Of a stretch of 64,000 nt of DNA, positions 50,567 to 58,907 are shown in pieces; within the stretch, counting starts at the first letter, position 1; each line of letters begins with the position of its first letter. Both the position numbers and the translations under genes were made by a program. The stretch covers positions 62,001 through 126,000 of the forward strand of contig JAIEPF010000003.1 of the NCBI GenBank assembly GCA_019749945.1, written 5' to 3'. The notes beneath the pieces were generated by a model. It was not told the origin of the DNA and searched no databases. It saw nothing but the letters and a program-made list of their open reading frames with translations. The DNA comes from Burkholderiales bacterium. GTDB taxonomy: Bacteria; Pseudomonadota; Gammaproteobacteria; Burkholderiales; SG8-41.

Positions 50567-51520
50567 ATGAAAACCGCGATCACACTGGGCCTCATCGCCT
50601 GCACCGTCTCACTGGCCGTCACCGCCGCCGACTACCCGACACGCCCGGTGCGCATCATCGTGCCTTTCGGCGCCGGCAGCGCCACCGACGTCGTCGCGCG
50701 CACCGTGGGACAGAATCTCGCCGAAGCGCTGGGACAGGCGATGGTGATCGACAACCGCGCGGGGGCCAACGGCACCATCGGCGCGGAGCTCGCGGCGAAA
50801 TCGCCGAAAGACGGTTACACGCTGCTGATGAGCACCAACACGCCGAGCGCCGCGGCGCCCAGCCTGATGAAAAAAATCAATTACGACCCGGTGAAGGATT
50901 TCGCACCGATCGCCCGCATCGGCACCATCGCCTTCGTGCTGGTGACCAACCCGTCGCTGCCGGCGAAGTCGATGAAGGAACTGATCGCGCTGGCCAAACA
51001 ACAGCCGGGCAAACTCACCGCCGGTTCGGGCAGCGCCGGCAGTCTGGTGCCGGTGTTCATGCTGCAGCAGATGGCCGACATCGAACTCAATCATGTGCCC
51101 TACAAAAGCATTCCACCCGCGCTCGCCGATGTGATGAGCGGCCAGATCAACATGGTCTATGCCGACATGGTCACCGGCTCGCCGCAGGTGAAATCGGGCA
51201 AGGTGCGCGCGCTGGGCGTGACCTCGAAAAAACGCGATCCGCTGCTGCCCGAGGTGCCGGCGATCGCCGAGACGGTGAAGGATTTCGAGCTGATCGCCTG
51301 GTTTGCGCTGTTCGCACCGGCCGGCACGCCGAACGCCATCGTTGACCGCCTCGCCGCCGAATCAGCGAAAATCCTCGCCCGCAGCGATGTGCGCGAACGT
51401 TTTGCGGTGATGGGCATCCAGGTCGCGCCGCTGGCGCCGAAGGAACTCGGCGAATTCCAGAAAAGCGAACTGGCGAAGTGGGCGAAGCTGGCCAAAGCCG
51501 CCAACATCATCCCGGAATAA
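50567..51520 (+). CDS. Bug/TctC-family periplasmic solute-binding protein
   Basis: A 317-aa receptor with a short signal peptide (MKTAITLGLIACTVSLAVTAA), then YPTRPVRIIVPFGAGSATDVVARTVGQNL, VIDNRAGANGTIGAELAAKSPKDGYTLL and ELNHVPYKSIPPALADVMSGQ. An AGGAGGAG site precedes the start. It is the fourth Bug protein in this window and has no transporter genes nearby. It follows an AT-rich stretch (TTGGTTTTATAAACTAAAAAAAC). Binding partner unknown. Confidence 0.93.
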   Translation: MKTAITLGLIACTVSLAVTAADYPTRPVRIIVPFGAGSATDVVARTVGQNLAEALGQAMVIDNRAGANGTIGAELAAKSPKDGYTLLMSTNTPSAAAPSLMKKINYDPVKDFAPIARIGTIAFVLVTNPSLPAKSMKELIALAKQQPGKLTAGSGSAGSLVPVFMLQQMADIELNHVPYKSIPPALADVMSGQINMVYADMVTGSPQVKSGKVRALGVTSKKRDPLLPEVPAIAETVKDFELIAWFALFAPAGTPNAIVDRLAAESAKILARSDVRERFAVMGIQVAPLAPKELGEFQKSELAKWAKLAKAANIIPE

Positions 51521-51547
51521 GCTGCCGGGCCCGTACCGGCAGGCCGC

Positions 51548-52321
51548 CTAAAAGGAGAATTTGACCTTGGGCTGTAGCGCAGGCGTCGCGGCGGCCGCCG
51601 GCGTTGCCGCTGCATTCTGACGGACATAGATGTCGTAGAGCAGCAGCCAGCGCCGGCAGTCCGGATCGGCCACCGGCTCGACGCCATGGAATGAATTGTC
51701 GGTCTTGAAAAAGGCAAACAGCGAATTCGGCACAAACGGATTCGTATGCAGCAGCGCAAACTTGTCGCGGTCGTGATGTGGACCGCCCGGGCAGGTGAAA
51801 GCCGGATCCCTGGGCAGGTACATCGACGTACCCATATGCGACTGCGAATCATCCGGCGGCAGGTAGAACAGCATGGTCACCACCTTGCGCGGCGCATCGG
51901 TGTGCGGACCCAGCTTGTAGTTGGTGATGTCCTGCACCAGCAGCCCCTCGTCATAGAACTGCGCATCGCCCTTGCCGGCAAAACGCTGGTCGATGAAGGG
52001 CTGGAACTTGCGCAGCACCAGTGACTGGAAATTGGCGCCGACCAGCCAGCCGGCGAGATCCGACCAGAAGGCCTGCTTCCCGGCCGGCAAAGTCGCCAGG
52101 TTTTTTTCGTCCAGGCCGAGCACGAAGCGCTCCTTGTAGCCCTTGACCGCGCGCACCTCCTCGATCGGCCGCATCGCCGCCGGATCCGGCAGGTTGTGCT
52201 GCAGTTGCCGGTAAAAATCGGCCGGAAACACATCGCGAATGTAGAAATGCGGATAGGGAAACATGTTGAACTGCGCGTTCCCCACCTTGTACGCCAGCTG
52301 CAGTTCAGCGTCGGAAAACAT
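51548..52321 (-). CDS. 2-oxoglutarate/Fe(II)-dependent oxygenase
   Basis: A 257-aa non-heme iron oxygenase. The metal triad is His140 and Asp142 (LGPHTDAPRKVVTM) with His212 (NSFHGVEPV); the 2-oxoglutarate-binding Arg is Arg223 or Arg224 (CRRWLLLYD). The strand order around them, MLFYLPPDD and LFAFFKTDNS, matches prolyl-4-hydroxylase-like proteins. The C-terminus is Ala-rich. Its start overlaps the end of the FkbM methyltransferase by 17 bp, so the two are made together, probably to modify the same sugar, lipid or peptide. Substrate unknown. Confidence 0.85.
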   Translation of the reverse strand: MFSDAELQLAYKVGNAQFNMFPYPHFYIRDVFPADFYRQLQHNLPDPAAMRPIEEVRAVKGYKERFVLGLDEKNLATLPAGKQAFWSDLAGWLVGANFQSLVLRKFQPFIDQRFAGKGDAQFYDEGLLVQDITNYKLGPHTDAPRKVVTMLFYLPPDDSQSHMGTSMYLPRDPAFTCPGGPHHDRDKFALLHTNPFVPNSLFAFFKTDNSFHGVEPVADPDCRRWLLLYDIYVRQNAAATPAAAATPALQPKVKFSF

Positions 52322-53069
52322 GCTCTGCCACTCCCTTGAAAGTCCCTTCCTTGCGCTCGGCCCGCTGCACCTGCGCACGATCATGCATCAATCCCATGGC
52401 GTTCAGCTCCCGCACCATGGCGCGATGATCCTCCAGATTCTGGTTGGTTTCGACCAGCACCGAGCGCACCGCAGGATTCGCCAGCGTGGCGCGGGCGCCG
52501 GCGATGACCTTGGGTTCGAAGCCGTCGACATCGATCTTGATGTGATTGGGCACCGGCACGGCGCCGTCGGCCACCAGTTCATCAAGGGTGCCGGCGATGC
52601 AGCCCTGTACAAACTGCGTATTCAGCGGCTGGTGGCGAAAACCCAGTGCCTCGCCCACGGCATGGCAGGAGCCGCCGACCCGCATGTCCTCCATGTACAG
52701 ATCAAACAATCCCGCCTTGTCGAGCAGTCCCATGCAATAGGCCTTGACCAGGTCACCCAGCCCGTTGGCGAGGATATTGCGGTTGAGCAGCGCGTAATTC
52801 TGCGACTCGGGTTCAAAGGCGTAAACCTTCACCTTGCGCGTGGCCGCCGCCCAGATTGTGTACATGCCGACGTTGGCGCCGCAGTCGAGGAAGATTTCGC
52901 CGGGCTTGAAGGTCGCAATCCATTCCAGCGTCCACGGTTCCTTGCGGTAAATGGTGTCCACGCGCTGTTTGGTCAGCTTGCCCGGCGTGGCGAATACCAT
53001 ATTGACGCCTTCGTGCTCGATCTCGCAGCGTGGATTGAGGCGCTCGTATTCTTCCAGTGTCAGGGCCAT
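52305..53069 (-). CDS. FkbM family methyltransferase
   Basis: A 254-aa class I methyltransferase. The SAM-binding core begins KPGEIFLDCGANVGMYTIWAAA, then KVYAFEPESQNYALLNRNILANGL and later HIKIDVDGFEPKVIAGARATL and VLVETNQNLED, as in FkbM proteins, which O-methylate macrolides or sugars and often occur in glycan gene sets. It overlaps the downstream oxygenase gene, strongly implying coupling. The acceptor is unknown. Confidence 0.9.
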   Translation of the reverse strand: MALTLEEYERLNPRCEIEHEGVNMVFATPGKLTKQRVDTIYRKEPWTLEWIATFKPGEIFLDCGANVGMYTIWAAATRKVKVYAFEPESQNYALLNRNILANGLGDLVKAYCMGLLDKAGLFDLYMEDMRVGGSCHAVGEALGFRHQPLNTQFVQGCIAGTLDELVADGAVPVPNHIKIDVDGFEPKVIAGARATLANPAVRSVLVETNQNLEDHRAMVRELNAMGLMHDRAQVQRAERKEGTFKGVAEHVFRR

Positions 53070-53207
53070 TTGGGGGGTTCAGCCAGCCGGGTTCAATTGA
53101 TTTTTTCCGATTCTATACCAGCCGCCCCCTCTGATCCGCGGCACCCGGCCTGCTGACTGCCGCGGCAATCTTGATACAATCCGCGGCATTCTTCACGGAG
53201 CAGACAC

Positions 53208-54407
53208 TTGAACCAACCACTGGACGGCGTACGCGTACTGGACCTGAGCTCGGTCGTCATGGGGCCTTTTGCCACGCAATTGCTCGGTGACCTCGGCGCC
53301 GACATCATCAAGGTCGAATCCCCCGACGGCGACATCCTGCGCCATGTCGCGCCGATGCGGCATCCGGGAATGGGTCATATTTTCCTGCACCACAACCGCA
53401 ATAAGCGCTCGATCGTGCTCGACCTGAAAAAGCCCGACGGCCTGGCGGCGCTGCAAAAACTGATCAAGACCGCGGACGTGTTGTTCTACAACGTGCGGCC
53501 GCAGGCGATGAAACGGCTGAAACTGTCGTACGAGGACGTCGCCGCGATCAATCCGCAGATCATCTACGTCGGCGCCTACGGCTTCAGCCAGCGCGGGCCC
53601 TATGCCGCGCAACCCGCCTATGACGACCTGATCCAGGGCATGTCGGCGATGCCGGCGCTGTTCCATGAAGCCGGCGCCTCCAGCCCGCGTTACGCGCCGC
53701 TGGCCATCGCCGACCGCATTACGGGGCTTGCCGCGGTCAACGCGGTGACCACCGCCCTCTTCGCGCGCAGCCGCAGCGGCCGCGGCCAGTCGGTCGAAGT
53801 GCCGATGTTCGAAACCGTCACGCAGATGGTGCTTGCCGACCATATGGGCGGTTTCACCTTCGAACCGCCGGAAGGTCCCTATGGTTATGCACGCATGCTG
53901 GCGCATGACCGCGCCCCGTACAAGACCAGCGACGGCTATATGTGTGTGCTGATCTACAACGACAAACACTGGCGCGCGTTTTTCAAGCTGATCGGCCAGG
54001 AGGCGATGTTCGATACTGATCCGCGCTTCGGCAGCCACGAGGCGCGTTCGCGCAACATTGCCGAGGTCTACGCCTTTGCCGCCGAGCAGCTGAAACTGCG
54101 CAGCAATGCGGAATGGGAAAAACTGCTGCGCGAAGCCGACATCCCCTCGGCGCCGATGAAAACCGTCGGCGACGTTTTGAATGATCCGCATCTCGCCGCC
54201 ACCGGATTTTTCAAGGAATCCGAACACCCCAGCGAAGGCCGGCTGCGCGAAATGATGCTGGCCAGCCACTGGTCGGGCGCGGATCCGATGCCGCACCGGC
54301 CGGCGCCGCGGCTCGGCGAACACAGCGCGGAAATCCTGCGTGAAGCGGGTTATGACGACGCCGGCATCCAGCGCCTGGCGGCGGCGGGTGCGACCAAACT
54401 CGGCTAG
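53208..54407 (+). CDS. CaiB/BaiF family (class III) CoA-transferase
   Basis: A 399-aa class III CoA-transferase, which moves CoA between carboxylic acids through an aspartyl intermediate. N-terminal LDGVRVLDLSSVVMGPFATQLLGDLGADIIKVE is characteristic, as are NRNKRSIVLDLKKPDG, the active Asp region AAQPAYDDLIQGMS, and the C-terminal RPAPRLGEHSAEIL. The start is TTG at 53208 with a GGAG site; no ATG gives a better start. No substrate can be named, but with Bug receptors in the region an imported acid is likely. Confidence 0.93.
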   Translation: MNQPLDGVRVLDLSSVVMGPFATQLLGDLGADIIKVESPDGDILRHVAPMRHPGMGHIFLHHNRNKRSIVLDLKKPDGLAALQKLIKTADVLFYNVRPQAMKRLKLSYEDVAAINPQIIYVGAYGFSQRGPYAAQPAYDDLIQGMSAMPALFHEAGASSPRYAPLAIADRITGLAAVNAVTTALFARSRSGRGQSVEVPMFETVTQMVLADHMGGFTFEPPEGPYGYARMLAHDRAPYKTSDGYMCVLIYNDKHWRAFFKLIGQEAMFDTDPRFGSHEARSRNIAEVYAFAAEQLKLRSNAEWEKLLREADIPSAPMKTVGDVLNDPHLAATGFFKESEHPSEGRLREMMLASHWSGADPMPHRPAPRLGEHSAEILREAGYDDAGIQRLAAAGATKLG

Positions 54408-54442
54408 CCCTGCTTATTGAGGGCTTGCCAAACGCTTATCCC

Positions 54443-54540
54443 TCACCCCCTCAGTCCCTCTCTCCTGGCCTCTCTCCCGAAGGGAGAGAGGAAGCATTTG
54501 CCTCCCTTCTCCCGCCGGGAGAAGGGTCGGGGATGAGGGA
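54443..54540. repeat. REP-like double hairpin element
   Basis: Two perfect 10-bp hairpins: CCTCTCTCCC / GGGAGAGAGG (54469-54491, loop GAA) and CCCTTCTCCC / GGGAGAAGGG (54504-54526, loop GCC). The ends, CCTCACCCCCTCAGTCCCTC and GGGTCGGGGATGAGGGA, are inverted relative to each other. Composition and end motif match the element beside the RAYT gene at 16481-16540, so this is a likely REP pair (BIME). Confidence 0.75.
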
Positions 54541-54589
54541 TCGAGAAGGGAGATATCAGTTGTAAATGGTTTTCCCATTTACTGAATTC

Positions 54590-55042
54590 TCAATGGAACT
54601 GCCGCCGGTACTGGATAAAACCGGAATATTCGGCAACCTTGTCGTAGAGCTTGCGCGCCGTGGCATTGGACTCCTGCGTCATCCAGTAGACCCGCGGTGA
54701 GCCTGCAGCCTGCGCCCGCTCATACACCGCTTCGATCAGCGCGCGGCCGATGCCCTGCCCGCGCGCCTCTGCTGCCGTGAACAGATCCTGCAGGTAACAG
54801 GTCGGCGCCAGCATCGCGGTATTGCGATGGAACAGGTAATGCACCAGGCCCAGAAGTTTTCCGTCGCGTTCGGCGACGATGGCATGCATGGGTTCGTAGG
54901 CATCAAAAAAACGCGACCAGGTCATGCGCGTCACTTCGGCCGGCACCGTGCGTTCGTAGAAGGTGTTGTAACCCTCCCATAACGGCAGCCATTGCTCGAA
55001 ATCGGCGGGCACTGCGGGACGGATCATCAATGTGGCGGGCAC
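54590..55042 (-). CDS. GNAT family N-acetyltransferase
   Basis: A 150-aa acetyltransferase. The start IRPAVPADFEQWLPLWEGYNTFYE and the acetyl-CoA loop AEARGQGIGRALIEAVYERAQAAGSPRVYWMTQESNATARKLYDKV are typical of the GNAT fold. The family transfers acetyl from acetyl-CoA to an amine of a small molecule or protein. The acceptor is not predictable. It lies 35 bp before the PilZ-like gene's end, on the same strand, and after the REP element. Confidence 0.88.
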   Translation of the reverse strand: MPATLMIRPAVPADFEQWLPLWEGYNTFYERTVPAEVTRMTWSRFFDAYEPMHAIVAERDGKLLGLVHYLFHRNTAMLAPTCYLQDLFTAAEARGQGIGRALIEAVYERAQAAGSPRVYWMTQESNATARKLYDKVAEYSGFIQYRRQFH

Positions 55043-55077
55043 GGCGACTCCTGTGGTTATCCGGCGGCATGCCGCGC

Positions 55078-56622
55078 TCAGGAACTGCGCGCCATCACCT
55101 TGAACATCGCCCAGTCAAAATCCTCGCCGCCTTCGGCCAGCCGCGACGGCATCAGCAGGTAGGGCTTGTTGTTGACCACCATGTCGAAACTGTCGCGCGA
55201 GCTGAAAATGCCTTCGCGCAGCACCACGCCGACCTCGCCCTTGCTGTCCGGCGTCGTCGACAGCAGCAGCGCCGAATCGGTGAGCGCGGCAGGGCCGGAT
55301 GCAAAAGCGCCGCCGGATTTGCCGATCCGCACCGGAATCGCGACTTTGGACAGCACCTGCACGCCGACGCGGCGCTGCTGGTGTTCGTCGCGGGTGACGC
55401 GGCGGATGATGCCGATGCCCCAGTGCTGCGCGATTTCGGTCTTGACGCCGATCAGCGCACCGACGCGCACCCAGTCGCTTTTCGCCGCCGGAATGATCGC
55501 GCCGCAGCCGCCGTCGCTGACGTTTTCGACTATCCAGCTCTCGGCCGTGGAGTCGGTGCTGAAGTCAAGCTCGTCGCTGTGCGCCGGATCCAGCGTCTGC
55601 AGGATTTCCGTCATGCCGTGCAGCACCGTCATCCGCGTCGCCGTCGGCCGCCGCTGGGTGCCTCGTGCCGGTGCGTCATCCGACCAGTATGAAATCAGGT
55701 GGCGCAGCACCGGCAGCACCGTGTCATTGCCGTAACTGCCGCCGAGGTGGACGCTCGACGGAATCGCGCCGGTTTCGCGGATGACCGCTTCGACTTTCTG
55801 TAACTGCGCCAAGGCATCGCCCGCGCCGAAATAACGCGCCGTCGCGGGCAGCTTTTTTTCACCGACCACGCGAAACGGCGGTTTGCCGCCGGCGATGTCG
55901 AAACAGTAACCGCAGCCCGGGCCCGGCTGCCGCGCGATGCGGAAGCCGGATGAAAAATGCGCGACTGCGCGTTCGGCGATTTCCTGGCGCATCGGGCTCA
56001 GGCCGTCGGTCGCGGAGACGCTGAGCATCACCGCCTTGAGGAATTCCTGCTGTACGGAACCGCCGCCGTGGGAGCCGGGATAAATCGCGATGGCGTTGCT
56101 GGCGAAACCCGCGGCTTCGGCAAACTGGTAGAGGCGTCCGATGTCGGCCCACACCCGCGGATCAACCGGCCCGTAACGCACCAGTATCCATTTCAGCTGC
56201 AGCGTCAGCGCGCGCAGCGTGCGCGCCACGATCACCGGCAGGTTTTTGCGAAACGCGGTGCCGCCGGTCTGCGCCGATTCGAAGCGCGCCACGCATTCGA
56301 GGTAGGCATCACTCAGCGCCTTCCAGAACGCGTAGCTGCCGGTCCACAGCCGGCTTTCCTGGAATTTCTGCTGCCGCGAGGTGGCGAAATAATCCTGGGC
56401 CAGTTTGCGCTGGTAATTTTTTGCGGCGCCGTCAAGCAGATCGATGTTCTCGAACAGGCGGTCGAGCCTGTAACCCTTGGTCTCGCGCAGGCTGTCGAGC
56501 CAGTGGGTGATTTCGCCCAGCGCCTTCATCGGGTCGGACGGCAAATCGGCGACGATCTCCCGGGCCTTTTTGCTATCGGCCATCGGATGGTCCACCTTGC
56601 CGCCCGTCAGAAATCCGAGCAT
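55078..56622 (-). CDS. Large protein with C-terminal PilZ-like domain
   Basis: A 514-aa cytoplasmic protein beginning MLGFLTGGKVDHPMADSKKAREIV. The first 300 or so residues are helical and unrecognised. The C-terminal region (about residues 360-450) has IVENVSDGGCGAIIP followed by VRVGALIGVKTE and WGIGIIRRVTRD-type strands, the pattern of PilZ domains that bind c-di-GMP. The canonical RxxxR motif at the N-terminal edge of PilZ is not obvious, so binding is uncertain. A diguanylate cyclase lies 2.3 kb away. The start is the family-like methionine 56622. Confidence 0.65.
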   Translation of the reverse strand: MLGFLTGGKVDHPMADSKKAREIVADLPSDPMKALGEITHWLDSLRETKGYRLDRLFENIDLLDGAAKNYQRKLAQDYFATSRQQKFQESRLWTGSYAFWKALSDAYLECVARFESAQTGGTAFRKNLPVIVARTLRALTLQLKWILVRYGPVDPRVWADIGRLYQFAEAAGFASNAIAIYPGSHGGGSVQQEFLKAVMLSVSATDGLSPMRQEIAERAVAHFSSGFRIARQPGPGCGYCFDIAGGKPPFRVVGEKKLPATARYFGAGDALAQLQKVEAVIRETGAIPSSVHLGGSYGNDTVLPVLRHLISYWSDDAPARGTQRRPTATRMTVLHGMTEILQTLDPAHSDELDFSTDSTAESWIVENVSDGGCGAIIPAAKSDWVRVGALIGVKTEIAQHWGIGIIRRVTRDEHQQRRVGVQVLSKVAIPVRIGKSGGAFASGPAALTDSALLLSTTPDSKGEVGVVLREGIFSSRDSFDMVVNNKPYLLMPSRLAEGGEDFDWAMFKVMARSS

Positions 56623-56723
56623 GGCTGCCGCTCCCCTGTCATATATGCACAGCACATTGTTGTCGCGACCGGGTGTCGTGGATCTGCTTGCCACCGCCGC
56701 ATGGAGTCCCCCGCATTTCCATT

Positions 56724-58040
56724 CTAGCGGGCCGCATCGTCAGGAGCCAGCGCCGCGGCGCGTCCGCGCGCGGCGTCCACGCCCTCGATGATGGCAATGC
56801 CGGCCACGAAATACGCGCCGGTGATCAGGATCGCCAGACGGTGGTCGCCTCCCGAAAGCCAGGTCACCAGGCCATAGGTCAGCGGGCCGAGGATCGAGGA
56901 AAACTTGACCGCCAGCCCCCACAAGCCGAAAAACTCGGCCTGCCGCCCCGGCGGGCTGAGATAAGCCACCAGCGCGCGACCGGCCGACTGGCTGGAGCCG
57001 AGGCAGATACCAACCAGATTCGCCGCCACCCAGAACAGCGCCGGCCCTTCGGCGCGCCAGGCCAGCAGCACGGTGATGATCCAGCCGATCAATGTCAGCA
57101 CGATGGTGCGCACATGGCCGAGGCGGTCCTGCACATAACCGAAAGCGAAAGCGCCCACGGCCGCGGTGACATTGACGACGAGGATCAGCAGCAGCGTGTC
57201 GCGGGTGGTGAAGCCCATCGCCTGCTGCGCGTAGATCGCCGCCAGCGCAATCACCGTCTGGATGCCGGCCTGGCAGAACACCAGACACAGCAGGAAGCGC
57301 CGCAGGTCGCGATAATGGCCGGCGCTGCGCAGGGTTTCGCGCAATCGTGCAAACGCGGCGCGCACCGGCAGGCCGGCGCCGGGCTGCGCCACCGCACGCT
57401 CCTTCAGCCACAAAAACGTCGGCAGCGAAACCGCTGCAAAAATCGCCGCGGTGATCAGCATGGTGACCGGCACAAAAACCGTCGCCGGCAGACCCTGCCC
57501 CTGCGCCCAGGTCACATAGATCAGGCAGGCGCCGAGCGACACCAGCCCGCCGAGGTAACCGAGGCTCCAGCCCCAGCCCGAAACCCGCCCCATGCCTTCG
57601 CCTTCGGCAAGCTCGGGCAGAAACGCGGCGATCAGGTTTTCACCGGTGCCGAAGAAAAAATTCGACAGGATGATCAACGCAACACCGGTGGCCACGTCGC
57701 CGCGACCGGCCAGCGCCAGACCCGCGGTAAAAGTCACGCAGCCCAGCGTGCTTGCCGCCAGCAGGATTTTTTTTGCGGCACGGGCATCGGCCCAGGCGCC
57801 GAGGACCGGCGCCGTCAACATCACCAGCGCATAGGACACCGCCAGCGCCGCGGTCCACGCCAATGTCGCCCATGGCGCGTTGCCGGCCACTTCAGCGACG
57901 AAATAGGCGCTGAATACCGCGGTGATGACCACCGTGGTGTAGCCGGAGTTGGCGAAATCGTACATCGCCCACGCCCATACCTCGCGCTTGCGCACGCCGG
58001 GTGCAAGGCTGCCGCTTAACGAGGATGAGGATTTTGTCAC
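56724..58040 (-). CDS. MFS transporter, UMF1 (Atg22-like) family
   Basis: A 438-aa permease. The opening WAMYDFANSGYTTVVITAVFSAYFVAEV is the characteristic UMF1/Atg22 stretch, followed by APVLGAWADARAAKKIL and about 12 membrane helices. In fungi Atg22 exports amino acids from vacuoles; the bacterial substrate is unknown. The start is a GTG at 58040 that abuts the stop of a small upstream gene, which suggests co-translation. It ends about 100 bp before the PilZ-like gene start. Confidence 0.87.
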   Translation of the reverse strand: MTKSSSSLSGSLAPGVRKREVWAWAMYDFANSGYTTVVITAVFSAYFVAEVAGNAPWATLAWTAALAVSYALVMLTAPVLGAWADARAAKKILLAASTLGCVTFTAGLALAGRGDVATGVALIILSNFFFGTGENLIAAFLPELAEGEGMGRVSGWGWSLGYLGGLVSLGACLIYVTWAQGQGLPATVFVPVTMLITAAIFAAVSLPTFLWLKERAVAQPGAGLPVRAAFARLRETLRSAGHYRDLRRFLLCLVFCQAGIQTVIALAAIYAQQAMGFTTRDTLLLILVVNVTAAVGAFAFGYVQDRLGHVRTIVLTLIGWIITVLLAWRAEGPALFWVAANLVGICLGSSQSAGRALVAYLSPPGRQAEFFGLWGLAVKFSSILGPLTYGLVTWLSGGDHRLAILITGAYFVAGIAIIEGVDAARGRAAALAPDDAAR

Positions 58041-58211
58041 TTAGCGGTTGTGCAATGGGCTGTCATGGCGCGCGGCATGGTCACCGTCCGGCGCCGCATA
58101 AGCGCCCAGCAGCAGGCTGATCCGTGCGCGCAATAAGCGGTACAGCCGCGGCGCCGCCCACAGCATCACCAGCCCGAAATAAATCATCAGCATGGTCAGC
58201 AGCATACTCAT
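58041..58211 (-). CDS. Small membrane protein (56 aa)
   Basis: A 56-aa product, MSMLLTMLMIYFGLVMLWAAPRLYRLLRAR and a short tail. A single hydrophobic helix occupies residues 3-20, followed by a basic stretch. A GAGGTG site precedes the ATG 58211. The stop TAA is immediately next to the start of the UMF1-type transporter, consistent with translational coupling. It could be an auxiliary subunit, but nothing proves it. Confidence 0.5.
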   Translation of the reverse strand: MSMLLTMLMIYFGLVMLWAAPRLYRLLRARISLLLGAYAAPDGDHAARHDSPLHNR

Positions 58212-58570
58212 GGCACACCTCGCTTTCATGTTGTTGCTGCAGACTGTGCTGCATAAGTCGTGCCCGGATTCCGGCCGACAGGCGCTGTCGCGCGGCGGAC
58301 CAGCGGCCTCAGGCAAACACTGCACGTCGAAGTCCGGACAGCGACGGCGATTTCACGGCAAACCCGGCTGCCCATTATGGCCGTCTCCGTCGGGAGACAA
58401 AAAAACCAAACAGAAACAATGACTTGTCCCGGGCTTCTGTGCTGGCGTCGGGCTCCGGCGACAGTTTTGCCGCAAACAAACCTCTTAAGTATTTGTTTTA
58501 ATTGATGTTTTTATGCTGGCACGGTGCCTGCAACAGCATAGCGCAGGAAATCCTGAACAAGGGGGATTGA
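58212..58570. other. Gene-free interval
   Basis: About 360 bp between divergent genes. Only short unsupported frames are present. The last 80 bp are AT-rich (TTAAGTATTTGTTTTAATTGATG near 58487), similar to the other AT-rich motifs, and probably hold the promoter of the glycine-zipper gene. Confidence 0.5.
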
Positions 58571-58795
58571 ATGAAAAAATCAGTGCAGAAAATCACAAGT
58601 GTTGTGTTGCTGGCCGGTGCCTTCGCAGCAGGCGGTTGCTCAACCCCGCCTTCCAATGCCCAGGTCGGCGCAACCACCGGCGCCGTCATCGGCGGCGTGC
58701 TGGGTGCAACGCTGACCGGCAGCACGGCAGGCACCGTGGTCGGCGCCGGTGCGGGTGCTGCAGCCGGCCACGAGATCGGCAAACGCATGAAATAA
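58571..58795 (+). CDS. Glycine-zipper lipoprotein-like protein
   Basis: A 74-aa protein. The signal segment MKKSVQKITSVVLLAGAFAAGGCSTPP carries a lipobox-like AGGC, suggesting lipid attachment at Cys23. The rest is a Gly-rich zipper, TGAVIGGVLGATLTGSTAGTVVGAGAGAAAGHEIG, as in OsmB/SlyB-type small outer-membrane proteins. An AAGGGGGA site supports the start. It is followed by a strong terminator. Such proteins respond to envelope stress; the exact role is not known. Confidence 0.82.
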   Translation: MKKSVQKITSVVLLAGAFAAGGCSTPPSNAQVGATTGAVIGGVLGATLTGSTAGTVVGAGAGAAAGHEIGKRMK

Positions 58796-58858
58796 GCGGC
58801 AAAGTCCGGCCCGGATACCGCATCCTCCGCAGGGCATTACGTAACGAACCCCTGTTTT

Positions 58859-58883
58859 CCCCGGCGCAAGCCGGGGTTTTTTT
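58859..58883 (+). terminator. Rho-independent terminator
   Basis: CCCCGGC / GCCGGGG with a GCAA tetraloop (58859-58876), followed by TTTTTTT to 58883. It lies 63 bp after the glycine-zipper gene and before the convergent diguanylate cyclase. Confidence 0.93.
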
Positions 58884-58907
58884 GTACTTTTTTGGGCACT
58901 GCCGCGT

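Noticed and set aside
56673..58019. 448-codon + strand frame opposite the UMF1-type transporter
   Set aside because: Gln/Arg/His-rich shadow with no membrane segments or motifs; the minus strand encodes a clear permease.
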